Shown here piece after piece: positions 1 through 9,631 of a stretch of 64,000 bases of DNA (positions are counted from its first letter, which is position 1; the number at the start of each line of letters is the position of its first letter). The DNA lies in the NCBI GenBank assembly GCA_029891345.1, contig CM056997.1, positions 216,357,212-216,421,211 of the forward strand, in the 5' to 3' direction. A program made the position numbers and the translations under genes. The notes beneath the pieces are model-generated. The model saw only the letters and a program-made list of their open reading frames with translations, was not told the origin of the DNA and did not search any database. This DNA comes from Dryococelus australis (Eukaryota; Arthropoda; Insecta; Phasmatodea; Phasmatidae).

Positions 1-770
1 AAACTATCTCTGTAAGTAACAGGATACTCGCAAAGCCTTCCTCTTTCGTTTGACATATGATACTCATAGGCATGCGTGAAATTTCTCCTAGAAATCACTA
101 TTACGTTAAATGTAAGTATGACAGTTTCACATTACAAGAAAGGGATATCTCTACCATACTTACTTCGCCGCCCGTTTCTTCTAATCGGATGTAACAATTA
201 CCTGACAAAACATGTTCTCCTGGCCAACTGGAACTTCTTCTAGTCCGTCTTTGCCCAGTCCATAGCGATGGTGCACAGAGTCGAAAATCTTATTTCGACT
301 CAAATAGCCTCATGACTCAAATAGCCCCCCCGTCTTTCCCAACGATTACTCATTACAGCTGAAATTATCAGGTCAGTTTTTAAACACTGGAGCATGTAAC
401 TAGATTAAAACATAGAATTATTCAGAATTTACTGAGAAAAAATATATCTAGAAGTTTTGCCATTAGAGACGGAACAAAAGTTTAAATTCAAGCAGCTTAG
501 GACTTCACGTGGAAGAGTTTGTAACCATTTGCGGAACAGCAGAAAGCCCGTTTGAAAGCACCTCTACGACCTCTAGTATTCACTTTTATAACTATAATAC
601 TTGAGAATGCTATCTGCCAGAAGTAAGAAACTTTAATACTTCAGAATTTTCATGAGTCGAAATGTGTGTTTTTGTTGTATGAATATTCTTTCATCTATGA
701 TTTAACACGCATTATTATAGAGTTTATTAGTTGCGTTTTATGACGAATCTTATAATCAAGAAGAAACATA
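1..770. other. No gene seen
   Basis: AT-rich sequence with stops in all frames and no recognisable domain, tRNA box or tandem structure. I see nothing to annotate before the minisatellite that begins at about 771. Confidence 0.6.
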
Positions 771-1234
771 GTTAGGCAAAACGCCGTTAGGTATAACACC
801 GTTAGACAAAACGCCACTAGGCCAAACGCCATTAGACAAAATGCCATTAGGCAAAATGCTGTTAGGCAATATGCCGTTAGGCAAAACGCCTTTAGGTGAA
901 ATGCAGTTTTCATATTTTAGGCAGAATACCATTATGCAAAACGCAGTTAGGCAAACGCCATTAGCTAAAATGCAGTTAGGCCAAATGCCATTTTTTCATG
1001 GAAGTAACATTTTAGGCAAAACACTGGTAGGTAAAACGCCGTTATGCAAAACGCCGTTAGGCAATTCGCCTTTAGGAGATTCGCCGTTAGGGAATTCGCT
1101 GTTAGGCAATTCGTCACTACGCAAATCACCGTTAGGCCAATCACTGTTAGGCAAATATCCATTAGGCAAAACGTCATTAGGCAAACGTCATATTGAAAGC
1201 ATCTTTTGGCAAAACACCACTAGGCAAAACGCCT
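771..1234. repeat. 15-bp minisatellite, about 28 diverged units
   Basis: Units resemble GTTAGGCAAAACGCC and follow each other at a 15-bp step from about 771 to 1191, with weaker units to about 1234. Substitutions are common but length changes are few. Because 15 is five codons, the plus strand reads as a 142-codon frame (841-1269) of MPLGK/TPLGK-like pentapeptides, and the minus strand reads LTAFC-like pentapeptides. The plus pattern loosely resembles pentapeptide-repeat proteins, but both strands are open and units vary at random, so I read it as non-coding. Confidence 0.9.
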
Positions 1235-1394
1235 GGCACCCATTGGCGACAGGGTATGACTGCCTGTAATTATACACATCGAGCACAGGCCAAATATGGA
1301 GTATGACTGCATGTAACAGTGACATCTCAGTACACGAGTGCACATCGAAGACAGAGTATAACTGCCTGTCGCACAACTATGTCAGGTCGGCCAC

Positions 1395-2230
1395 TGCTAG
1401 TGTTGTGAGTGATGGCTGTATGTGATGATTTCGTTTAGTAAGGAGATCGTTCTGGCGTACTGACCAGAGAGGTCTGGTCTTGTCTAACATCGTTAACACG
1501 CACACCCTGCACTTGTGCGATTGTGTTGGCTGGTAAGTACTTATAATTATTTTTCCTTTACATCGTTGTGTTGCAGTGATGACCTCATTGTTCCCACACT
1601 TCAAAAATTGTACTTTTTTCGTCTAACGTACAGTGCTTGATACTCGTGCATTGGTTGGTAAATGATTATATATATATAATGGTTTAACTCTGTGTGTAGC
1701 GGTTTCGTGTCTCTTGCTGATGGTTTCGTTTCATTAGGTTCGTAAGGACGGCCTTGTCGTGTCTAGCATGATCGCAGCGTACAGCACCCGATGCTTGTGC
1801 TAGTTGGCAAGTCCTTGAATTCCTCTCGTAATGGAAAGTGTGTGTCTCGGCTGGTATACCACTCTGGAGCCCTTACACATCTATCTCTCTCTCCCTCTCT
1901 CGGCTAGTGTTCTCTGCCTTCCCTTCCACCTGCCTGCGCTGCCAGTCGACCGGTTGGGACTACCTTTCAGATTCTCATGGATCATGCAATGACGTTCAGT
2001 TCTGTCACTGCTAGTGTTGTGCGTGATGTCTACACTCTGAATGTGAAGATTCCCATTTGTAATGAGATCGTTCTGTTGTGCCTATCTTGTCTTGTCTATC
2101 ATTGGTTAACATACACACAGCACCCTGCGCTTGTGCAAATGTGCTGGTTGCTAAGTACGTATAACTATTTCACTTTACATTGTGTTTTCTGTTTGCATTG
2201 GTGTGTGGCAATGAGGCCCATATCATTCCC
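1395..2230. repeat. Diverged tandem repeat, about 310-bp step
   Basis: Three related blocks start near 1441, 1738 and 2063. Each contains a GATCGTTCTG-like start, TCTTGTCT, a CACCCTGCRCTTGTGC core and a GTACTTATAA-like end. Similarity is clear between the first and third blocks and weaker in the middle one. No conserved reading frame is visible. The 112-codon frame at 1977-2315 has no domain and crosses a repeat boundary. Confidence 0.6.
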
Positions 2231-2234
2231 GCCT

Positions 2235-2850
2235 GACGAATATGTCATTGGCTTAGGCGGGTCCAGAAGGAGAAAACCTCACTGCCTCGCAATCACAAGT
2301 CTAGTGGGTGAATAGGACCATGCGAATATTTCTTCTCCAATATTGTTAGCATAAGCGAGTGTCGAAGGTGTAAGCATAGGCGAGTCCGGAAAGATGACGC
2401 CTCGCCAGCTCGCGAGAACAAGTTTATTGTCTTGCGATTGTGTAGGCCTATGCAGGTATTTACTTCCTCTAACCATACAATGTCACTCGGTTGTGTAAGC
2501 CAATACTCAGATTTACGTTATTGTATTTCCACATATTATCATGCAATGGTGGTGTAGTGGTCAAGGCATTGGACTTTTAAACCAAGGGAAGCCGGAACGA
2601 TCCGTGCTCCTCCTGTATTTATTTTGGTGATTGTACAAGCCCATGCGAGTATTTGCTTTATTTCTTCTCCTGGAGTGCAACGTCTGTTGAGGACACCATA
2701 TCATTAGGCGAGTCTGGAGGTCATCTCTTTTCGTTGTCTGGAGTGATGCGTATGTACTGAATATGGTAATTATATCTCAAAATATTCGGATTCTGATGTG
2801 CAATGTCTGTCGAGACGTCATTAGTTTAGGCAAGTCCAGAAGGAGAAGAC
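2235..2850. repeat. Dispersed short repeat with TTAGGCGAGTCCAGAAGG core
   Basis: The core recurs near 2252, 2372, 2705 and 2824, followed by AGAAAACCTCACTG-like sequence at 2252 and 2824, and a GATTGTRYAGGCCYATGC motif recurs near 2435 and 2630. This looks like continued decay of a higher-order satellite that links the two tandem blocks on either side. Confidence 0.5.
2553..2625 (+). pseudogene. tRNA-like segment (Lys-like anticodon region)
   Basis: The stretch reads like the 5' two thirds of a tRNA: a D-arm with GGTGTAGTGGTCAAGG (A-box like) and an anticodon region GGACTTTTAAACC that would place TTT in the loop. The T-arm is poor: the B-box position reads GAACGATCC rather than GGTTCGATTCC. 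No good acceptor stem closes it. Most likely a decayed SINE head or tRNA pseudogene. Confidence 0.45.
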
Positions 2851-2959
2851 CTCACTGGATGATAACAATGTCTGGGGTGATAACAATGTTACGAATTTTA
2901 GTGGTTGTATCTCAAATGATTCGGCCATTACAACCAACTATGCTTATACATATACACAT

Positions 2960-3305
2960 CTAATACTAGACACCTCGCTCCATTTCGTTGTCTGAGGTGA
3001 AACCTACGTTCCATTATCTCAAACGGTTCGTAAATTACAGCCATCTATGCTTATAAGTATACATAGGTCATACTTGAACCCTCGCTCCTTTTTGTTGTCT
3101 GGAGTGATGACTATGTTACTATTTTGGCCACTAAATCTTAAATGGTTTGGAACTTACATCCAACTATTCTTATAGGTAGACATATGTCAAACTTGACCCC
3201 TCGCTCCTTTTCGCTGTCTGGGGTGATACCTACTTTACGATTTTGTGTCTTACACGAGTCGGAAATTACAGCCAACTATGCTTATATGTGCGCATAGGTC
3301 ATACT
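2960..3305. repeat. Tandem repeat, about 106-118-bp step, 3 units
   Basis: Units begin near 2962, 3068 and 3187 with CTTGACCCCTCGCTCC-like sequence, then GTTGTCTGGGGTGAT, then AATTACAGCCAACTATGCTTAT. A partial earlier unit is visible near 2730-2950 (GTCTGGAGTGATG). No frame is maintained. Confidence 0.7.
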
Positions 3306-3740
3306 TGACCTGAGACTGGGAGGGATACTTGGAATGGGGTATCCCCCTCCACGCAGGATGCGTGCTTGGGAAGTGCGCACTTTCGGTAGGACAGGAAACA
3401 CTACTATCGGTGGAGAGCACTCGGAGATCACCGATCGGAATCCGAGAGAATGAAGTGCTGTCAGGGTGAATCAACACCCACAATTCCACACTCAAGGAGT
3501 CAATGCCACATTGTAGATTCATTAGCGGAAGTTGACTGGATTGCCAGAGACTGAAGTCGATGGCCGTCGGGAGAGGGGAATTTCGCAAAAATTTGCTAAC
3601 TTCGAACGATTTTTGGAGGAAAATCTAGCGTTGTTGGACGTTTTTGCGGGAAATTGGGAATCTTTTTGCCGAGTGACGTCATCCCAGATTATCGCCGCGC
3701 ATCCCCGCTCTCCGCCAGGACGCCAGGTGTGCCTCAACAG
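3306..3740. other. GC-richer unique stretch, no gene recognised
   Basis: The base composition rises, with CpG-containing motifs, a GTGACGTCATCCC (CRE-like) site near 3674 and a TATTTATAA near 3742. Frames of 71-112 codons exist on both strands but overlap each other and show no domain. It could be a promoter-like fragment or a piece of an unrecognised element; nothing here decides. Confidence 0.3.
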
Positions 3741-5735
3741 ACTATTTATAACTACTGTTTTCCTTATTTCTAGACATCATAAAATAGGGGTTGTAAAATC
3801 ATACAAAAGACTTTTATAAAAATCAATATATCTTTACAATTAGTTCGTTGATCTTATTAACATACCTAAATTTAGGCTGGTAGTCATAACTTAAGGGACA
3901 AAGTGTTTAATGAAATGCACTCTGAATTGAAAGTAAAGCGCTTGCAAAATAGCCCCACGCTAAATGGCATTAAGTTAGTACATCTAACAGCGTGCCACAT
4001 ATTTCGGTGAGATTAAAGTAAACTTTGTAGAGAAAGCTTACACCCCATCATCACTGTTTTAAACATGATCATTTAAGTGAGGGCAACTGATTTTTGCAGT
4101 AAACATTATCAAGATATGCCAATCACAGTTAAGCTATTTTAATGTATCTGTTCCATACATGTTGTACATTTGGTGTATTTAAATAATTGCGCGGTGATTA
4201 AGTTGAATGTTTCTGAACAATTGGATAAAGTGATATAATAAAACTAATACATTTTATTACAAACCTAGCTAAATGTAAATACCCTGTTGCACTCCTAAAT
4301 TATATTACAAACCTATCTAAATGTAAATACCCTGTTGCACTCCTCTAAGTTTGTCCTCAAAATATTATGCGAAAGTTTTATTAAAATTCCTTGCTTATAA
4401 TAAATACCAATGACTTCATTTCCTGCTTTATATTTTCCGATTTTTTTTATCATGTTTAGTTCACGTTTCGTTAGTTATAATTATACAAGAAAATTTGAAA
4501 AGAATTAAGTTACTTAAAATACAATATGATCTGCAATACAAGTAAAAGTCTCTGAAGATCAACATGAACTAAATTTATAAGAGATTTTATGTGAAATCCC
4601 GAGAAGGTTATCCATGACAACAAAAAAAAAAAACCAATCGCAGTCGTCATAGTATTGTTATGGCGATTTGTTTAGAGATAGATTTTTTTTATGGGTTTTT
4701 AATTGTTTGCACAACTCTATTGAGAAGATGACGGCGAAAGGACATGTTCGGTCAAGGCAGACGGCGGAGAGATGTCTGTTACCATGTAGATAAGTAACAT
4801 TGACTTTTCTGTTATGTAGGTGGAGTTAATTGGTAGACATTCTGGGGCCAGCACAACTAACAATTATAAATAGCATCTTTCAGAACTGTCGGGTCCATTT
4901 CTCATTTGTGAACCGCAATAATTAATTATGTACCTACTCCGTATTTTTTTAATGGGAACTGGTTGCTCGTCTAAATTAATCTCTCGTTGAAATATACAGA
5001 CACTAGGTTTAAACCTTTTTAGGTACTACAGTTGGCAGCTTGTCAATAAATTATAGTTTGAGTTTATTCGAGTGGAATCCCCGGCAGGTACTATATTCCC
5101 TCTTTGATCATTTTGTTATGTTATTAATTTATTATGCCGTACATAGACGTTTTCAGAATAGTAAATAAACTGAATCGTTACTGTTCCAATTCATTGAAGT
5201 GTGTTAAATTGAGCCATTAACCAAACATTTCATCTTTTCTTTCTACATGTAGTTAGCTACCCTTTTTATTCTGAGACGATTGATTATTTCTACTAATTTT
5301 ATTTTGTCGGAACTTTGAACGATAGCGGTTGAATGAACTGTTGGCCTCCACAGTCACTCGGTCCCATTCGGCATCCCGCTCTACTCCTTCACGTATCATA
5401 ATTTCATAGAAATCATACGTATTGTCATCATTAATTTACATTGTATTTTGAAACGCGACTAATTATAATTTGGTTTTAATGTATATGTTTCATCTGCAAA
5501 TAATATATAACTAAAAATCCCCATATTTTTATTTCCTTAAACCAACAAAGTTTTGAAGAAAATAATGCCCTAATTTCTGTAGGCAACCAAGACGCATTTA
5601 AATCGAGGTGATTAATAGCGTAAATCAGTAATACGTTTGATTCATTCCCGTAACTAATACCCAGCAGTTTGTATTGCAATTGATCTTCAACTAATCTTCA
5701 CTATGCAACCCATTAGATTACCGGTGACATTTTTC
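3741..5735. other. AT-rich stretch, no gene seen
   Basis: Nothing recognisable apart from the 48-bp duplication near 4256 and homopolymer runs. A 67-codon minus frame at 5476-5679 shows no domain and is typical of chance frames in AT-rich sequence. Confidence 0.5.
4256..4344. repeat. 48-bp sequence duplicated in tandem
   Basis: ATTACAAACCTAGCTAAATG at 4256 is repeated at 4304 with one change (AGCT to ATCT), both followed by TAAATACCCTGTTGCACTCC. Two near-identical copies imply a fairly recent local duplication. Confidence 0.9.
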
Positions 5736-5737
5736 AG

Positions 5738-5868
5738 ACCGAGCGAGGTGTCGCAGTAGTAACTCTCGGGAATCGCAGTCGGGAGGACCCGGGTTCGATT
5801 CCCGCTCCGGCCATCCTCATTTCGGCTTCCCATGGTCTTCCGAACTCACTCGAGGCGAATGCTGGGTC
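5738..5868 (+). mobile_element. SINE, 5' (tRNA-like) half
   Basis: A tRNA-derived head with GGTTCGATTCC (B box, 5792-5802) and a preceding GTCGCAGTAGTAAC (weak A box) is followed by the SINE body TCGGCTTCCCATGGTCTTCC and CACTCGAGGCGAATGCTGGG. The body stops abruptly at GCTGGGTC. It resumes as GCTGGGAC at 8121, after the P-like transposon, so this is the 5' part of one interrupted SINE. The body and tail wording resembles SINEs shared by many insects, from memory. Confidence 0.8.
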
Positions 5869-5869
5869 G

Positions 5870-5960
5870 CAAAGCAGCTAGAGGGAGAGGTAGAACCGAT
5901 CCAAAGACTAGAAGTGGAGGGGAGAGCGGTCGGTCCGCGTGACGTCACAGGGAGTACAGT
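5870..5960. repeat. Left TIR of the P-like element
   Basis: Reading inward: CAAAGCAGCTAGAGGGAG, then AGGTAG. It pairs with the right end, which reads inward CAAGGGAGCTAGAACGAG, then GGGTAG. Further in, both arms carry GTGACGTCAC followed by a GGG-containing stretch and GTACA (left near 5939-5956). Similarity is patchy between these blocks. Confidence 0.8.
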
Positions 5961-6390
5961 GGACAGCTGCTCCGTGCAGACAGCCTTCGTCAGGCCCGGC
6001 AGTCACTGCAGTATAGTCCATTACAAGCTGTCCGCGGTAAAGTGAGCACAATTCAAGTTCTTCTTTAAGACAATTTATATCCTTGCATGTATACATCTTA
6101 CTGTTCTCAAAAATTACCATCTGTGGCCCCAATAATAATTTTTTTTTTCACTTTACCGCCAATGGCCATTACTCGAAACGTGTTTGGTGTTGAACCTACT
6201 GACGACTCACTCTATTATATGCGTTTCTGCAGTATGAATTATATAAACGCACAAACTACCAATACAATATTTATGTCACATTAAATATCCGTCACTTTAC
6301 CATACTTACAACTATGACCAATTTGAAACTATTGAAAATACATTTAATAAGAAAATTTCTACATGTTTTTAGTTCCTTAGTAAGGCAGGC

Positions 6391-6411
6391 AGGCGGGCGG
6401 GCAGGCAGGCA
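6391..6411. repeat. GGCA/GGCG short tandem repeat
   Basis: Run of AGGCAGGCAGGCGGGCGGGC-type 4-bp units inside the P-like element, just downstream (in coding direction) of the last recognisable transposase codons. It may have helped the loss of the rest of the gene. Confidence 0.85.
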
Positions 6412-6439
6412 GGATTCGTAAAAAAAAATTTTGTTTGGA

Positions 6440-6960
6440 GAAATTTGTAAGTTTTTCCGCAAGCTTAAATTTCGCCTCCCATATCACTCACAATGGCTAC
6501 AACTTTAAAACGAGATTCAACTACATTTATTACTCCGAACAGTTTGCCGATAGTAATATTTTTGTGAAAGTCGTAGAAAATAGGTTATTTCCATTTAGAT
6601 GCCAGGCCTCTCGCTATTATAACCTGGGCATTGGAATGGAGGCCCAGCATTCTATCTTCTCTTTGGTTGTAACACATTATAGTATCAACTCTAATTTCGT
6701 CGAATGAAATAACTGACAAACGCTCTCTGGAACACATCGATATTGATCTACCTTTCAACACTGAAAGTAATTCTTTTTGAATGTCAGGTTGCGAGTCCAT
6801 TTTCGAATAGTTTACAATCCAGGTAACGGTAGACCAACATTCTCCCGCAAATGTAAATACGCCTTCCTTGAAATTGAACGAAGAGTTACAGCTGCAGCTA
6901 TGCCATCATCTTCCAGCCATATTAGTTTATTGCTTTAAAAATCAGCCTTTATATTTGTTT
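6440..6960 (-). pseudogene. P/THAP9-type transposase core, broken
   Basis: On the minus strand an LRSISRKAYLHLRE motif (about 6900-6845), matching the conserved LRxxSxKAYxxLR block upstream of the P/THAP9 catalytic core, leads to LPLPGL and then TIRKW. A frame shift follows; in the new frame SVISFDEIRVD (about 6716-6684) matches the first catalytic Asp block, then CYNQREDRMLG and VIIARGLASKWK. A stop stands directly after KWK where the family has Gln, and the frame continues with PIFYDF and AIVSDMGGE (about 6500-6471), the second conserved Asp block. After that no family match is seen. With one stop and at least one frame shift it cannot make a full transposase. Confidence 0.88.
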
Positions 6961-7259
6961 TGGCGTAAATACATCTTTCAAAACTTCCCTTAGGTTTTGT
7001 TGACATATTTTGGGCACTGTCTATACTGGATTTTTATATTTATCGATTCCTGTATGAGAGACGCATTTTTCTTTTAGATTTCTCTGAATGACGCTTATGT
7101 CTTGTACTTGGAGTTGGTTGACACATTGTTTGTTCAATCAGTTCCTGTGTTACCACACGAGTCCTATTATTTTTGTTTCCTTCGCATTTACAATTTTCTG
7201 GTTGTCTTTTCCTTTTCCGCATTTCTGTTAGGTCAGAAACTAATTTCCTTTTCACAGTT

Positions 7260-7557
7260 CGATTCTTTAGTCGTTTGCTTCCCTCCGGGAATTCGTTGGG
7301 CGTTACATTTGGTAACAGCAAATGAGGCACCACGTCGGTATTCAGGCTTCGGTCTAATATTATCCTTGTGAGTTCACTTTGATGATCTCTCTCGTAATAG
7401 TTTCCAGAGAAATGAATGGGACAGGCTCTTGATGTATCCGCTTAGAAGATATCGAGTTTTTCCGTGTAACTAAGTCATTTGGGAACCTATGGTACGTCAC
7501 CGCTGAGCCAGTTTTCCTGTTATGATTTCTACACTTTTGCACTGCACAACCAGCCAT
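7260..7557 (-). pseudogene. THAP zinc-finger domain of the P-like transposase
   Basis: A 65-codon frame starts MAGCAVQKC at 7557 and continues to HRFPND, the standard start of a THAP domain: CX4C-type ligands, then the FHRFP block. The later Cys/His pair of the C2CH finger is not in this frame. A neighbouring frame supplies LNTDVVPHLLLPNV (near 7340-7295), which matches the AVP box that closes THAP domains. The domain is therefore split by a small indel. THAP domains bind the subterminal sequence of P transposons. A basic stretch follows (7333-7040, RKRKRQ, NRTVKRK), as in the linker of such transposases. Confidence 0.85.
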
Positions 7558-8019
7558 TTTAATTCAACGCGTATAAAGCAGTTTTCTTTACATTGAAATA
7601 TAAATTAACTGGTGCAGACACCTAGTAATTTTAATAATATTCCGACTAGCAACATTAAAATAAATTAATAACTACACCCGAAACACTCGTAAAAAGGTTT
7701 TAACAATTCATTTTACTAATTAATAAGCTTTCTTAACACTTTGAAACTAACTCACCTGGAAGTCACTTGTCGTTTTATAAATTATTCAGAAGCAGAAACC
7801 ATCTCACATTCATTTCAAAAGTGTTAAAATTTTCAAAATAAACTATTTTGTTAATACAATATTTCCCACAGAAATATTGTAGTATATAATTTCACAACTT
7901 TGCACTTTGCGCAAAATAAGAATTAGTGGAAACCTAAATAGAAACAAGCAGAAGATACACAACGAAACTACCCGCCCGCGCGTAACTTGTATCTTACTGC
8001 AGGCAAGCCGGAGGGCCGG

Positions 8020-8120
8020 CCAGTTGGCATGTACCCCCCAGTGACGTCACAGCAGGCAGATCCCTATTCCGTTACTCGGCAGGGCGAGTTACGACGCTAC
8101 CCCTCGTTCTAGCTCCCTTG
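8020..8120. repeat. Right TIR of the P-like element
   Basis: Reverse complement of the left end with mismatches: terminal CAAGG, shared AGCTAGA, GGTAG and a GTGACGTCAC block near 8040-8050. The base after the TIR begins the second target-site copy, GCTGGGAC. Confidence 0.8.
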
Positions 8121-8240
8121 GCTGGGACGGGTCCTTAACAAAGGCCATGGCCGATTCCTTCCCCAATCCCTCTTCCTTGTGCAACTTGCACCGTCTCTAA
8201 TGACCTCGCTGTCGACGAGAGGTTAAGACCAATTACCTAC
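8121..8240 (+). mobile_element. SINE, 3' half
   Basis: Begins GCTGGGACGGGTCC and carries CCATGGCCGATTCCTTCC and CTCTAATGACCTCGCTGTCG, the tail of a SINE type common in insects. It continues the SINE body that breaks off at 5868. The two halves lie in the same direction, separated by 2.25 kb of P-like transposon. Confidence 0.8.
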
Positions 8241-9631
8241 CTAACTACCAGACTTTTCAGTGCTCCTCGATCATTGATTATACATTGGCCAGTCACTCGG
8301 CATTTCAGTCAAGTTCGCATTAAGATCACGTTTTACTTCGAAAAGCATTTACCAATCTTCAGAACATTTATTTTTAAGTTGGACTCATGCACACGAAAAT
8401 CTTTTTTGGGATTAATCTGCAGTAGTACGCTGTCAGTATTGCTCATTTATATCCTTCGTAAAGTCATTTCCACCTGTCTTTAAATCGTGCTTTTAAATAT
8501 TCAATTGATTTAGTTAAAAACTCCGGGATGGCTCAATTTATTAGCAACAGACATGTATTGTCACACATTCCGAGTGACTAGATCAGGTATATTCGGGTCT
8601 TCTTCCAAGCGCCCTCAGACCAGGTATTCATACAGAGTGATTGCACGCAGAAGCAGACCAGTGATGGATGAGAAATAAATTTTGCTAAATTTTGCGAACT
8701 CAAATTAAAAAACGATGTTTACCTGGCATATAAAGATATAGAAAAAATATATATTGAATATAGGCTGTTGCATATATTTAAATGCTGTATTCACTAGACT
8801 GTTTACTGTGGACAGACAACATTGAGGTGACAGCATCAACGTGGGATAACTTTGTTACAACCCAATTGTCCAGTAGTCTGTTCGTCACTAACTGTGCTTT
8901 AAGTTTCCAGCGAAATAGTCATGCCACTGGCACAATGTGTAGGCTTGCATTGTGTTAAGTCTATCAGAAACGGAAAGACGTATACTGGGGGAAATGTTAC
9001 ATATTGGCAGGTCCCCTTCCCTTCCACCTTCTCTAAGCATACTGCTCATGTCTTCCTCATCAGCCAGTGGCTGGGGAGTGATGCCTTGCAGAACGCAGCT
9101 ACCAAGTGTTTTTTTTTTTTTTTTTTTTTGCCCTGAGGAAATGCTATCGGAAGTTTCAATTCAAGGATCAGACTAAAGACTTCTAGTCACGGCAGCCAGT
9201 GAGGAATAATTGTGAGTAGAGAGTCTTACACTTAAATAGGAAATTTCCCCCTTTATTTTTCGAGTCAGTACCTACGTGGCTGGTACACCGACAATGAATG
9301 AAGCTGTCGAAGGGAGGTTCCAGGCACCGTCTACTAGAAGATATCTCAATAGCTGAGTATTAGTACGAAACTATTGAGAATAGTGGGAATCTTCATAACG
9401 TGTTATCAGCGGTATGCTAGTTGCAGTGTGACTCTGAGTATTGCTCGGGGTAATTTATGGCAGATTTCGTGGTCTGATCTTAGAACTGTTGATGTAGATT
9501 TTCAGGTATTTTCAATGTCATTTCTATATTCGAGGAGGTTTATAATCTTGCACTGGACTTGTTGATAAATATACTTTTGGTTTTAGAATTATATTTTTTG
9601 TAGTTATTGGAAATTATTTTTTAATATTTTA
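8241..9631. other. No gene seen
   Basis: AT-rich. A run of 20 or more T at about 9107-9129 could be the tail of a minus-strand retroposon, but no body was recognised beside it. Frames of 60-74 codons show no domain. Confidence 0.5.

Larger units (their letters stand above)
5870..8120 (-). mobile_element. P-element-like (THAP-type) DNA transposon, inactive
   Basis: A 2.25-kb insertion in a SINE. The ends are imperfect TIRs that begin CAAAG on the left and CAAGG on the right (read inward), which fits the CANRG ends reported for the P superfamily. The flanks GCTGGGTC (5861-5868) and GCTGGGAC (8121-8128) are an imperfect 8-bp target duplication, the size P elements make, with one extra base before the left TIR. 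The minus strand holds a THAP domain and a broken transposase core. Autonomous P elements are longer (about 2.9 kb), and the C-terminal half of the transposase is not recognisable, so this copy seems internally deleted as well as mutated. Confidence 0.88.

Noticed and set aside
2553..2625. Functional tRNA-Lys
   Set aside because: The B box is degenerate and no acceptor stem pairs; recorded as a tRNA-like pseudogene.
5908..6132. 74-codon minus frame as the C-terminal part of the P-like transposase
   Set aside because: No similarity to the family's conserved C-terminal blocks, and it runs into the TIR.
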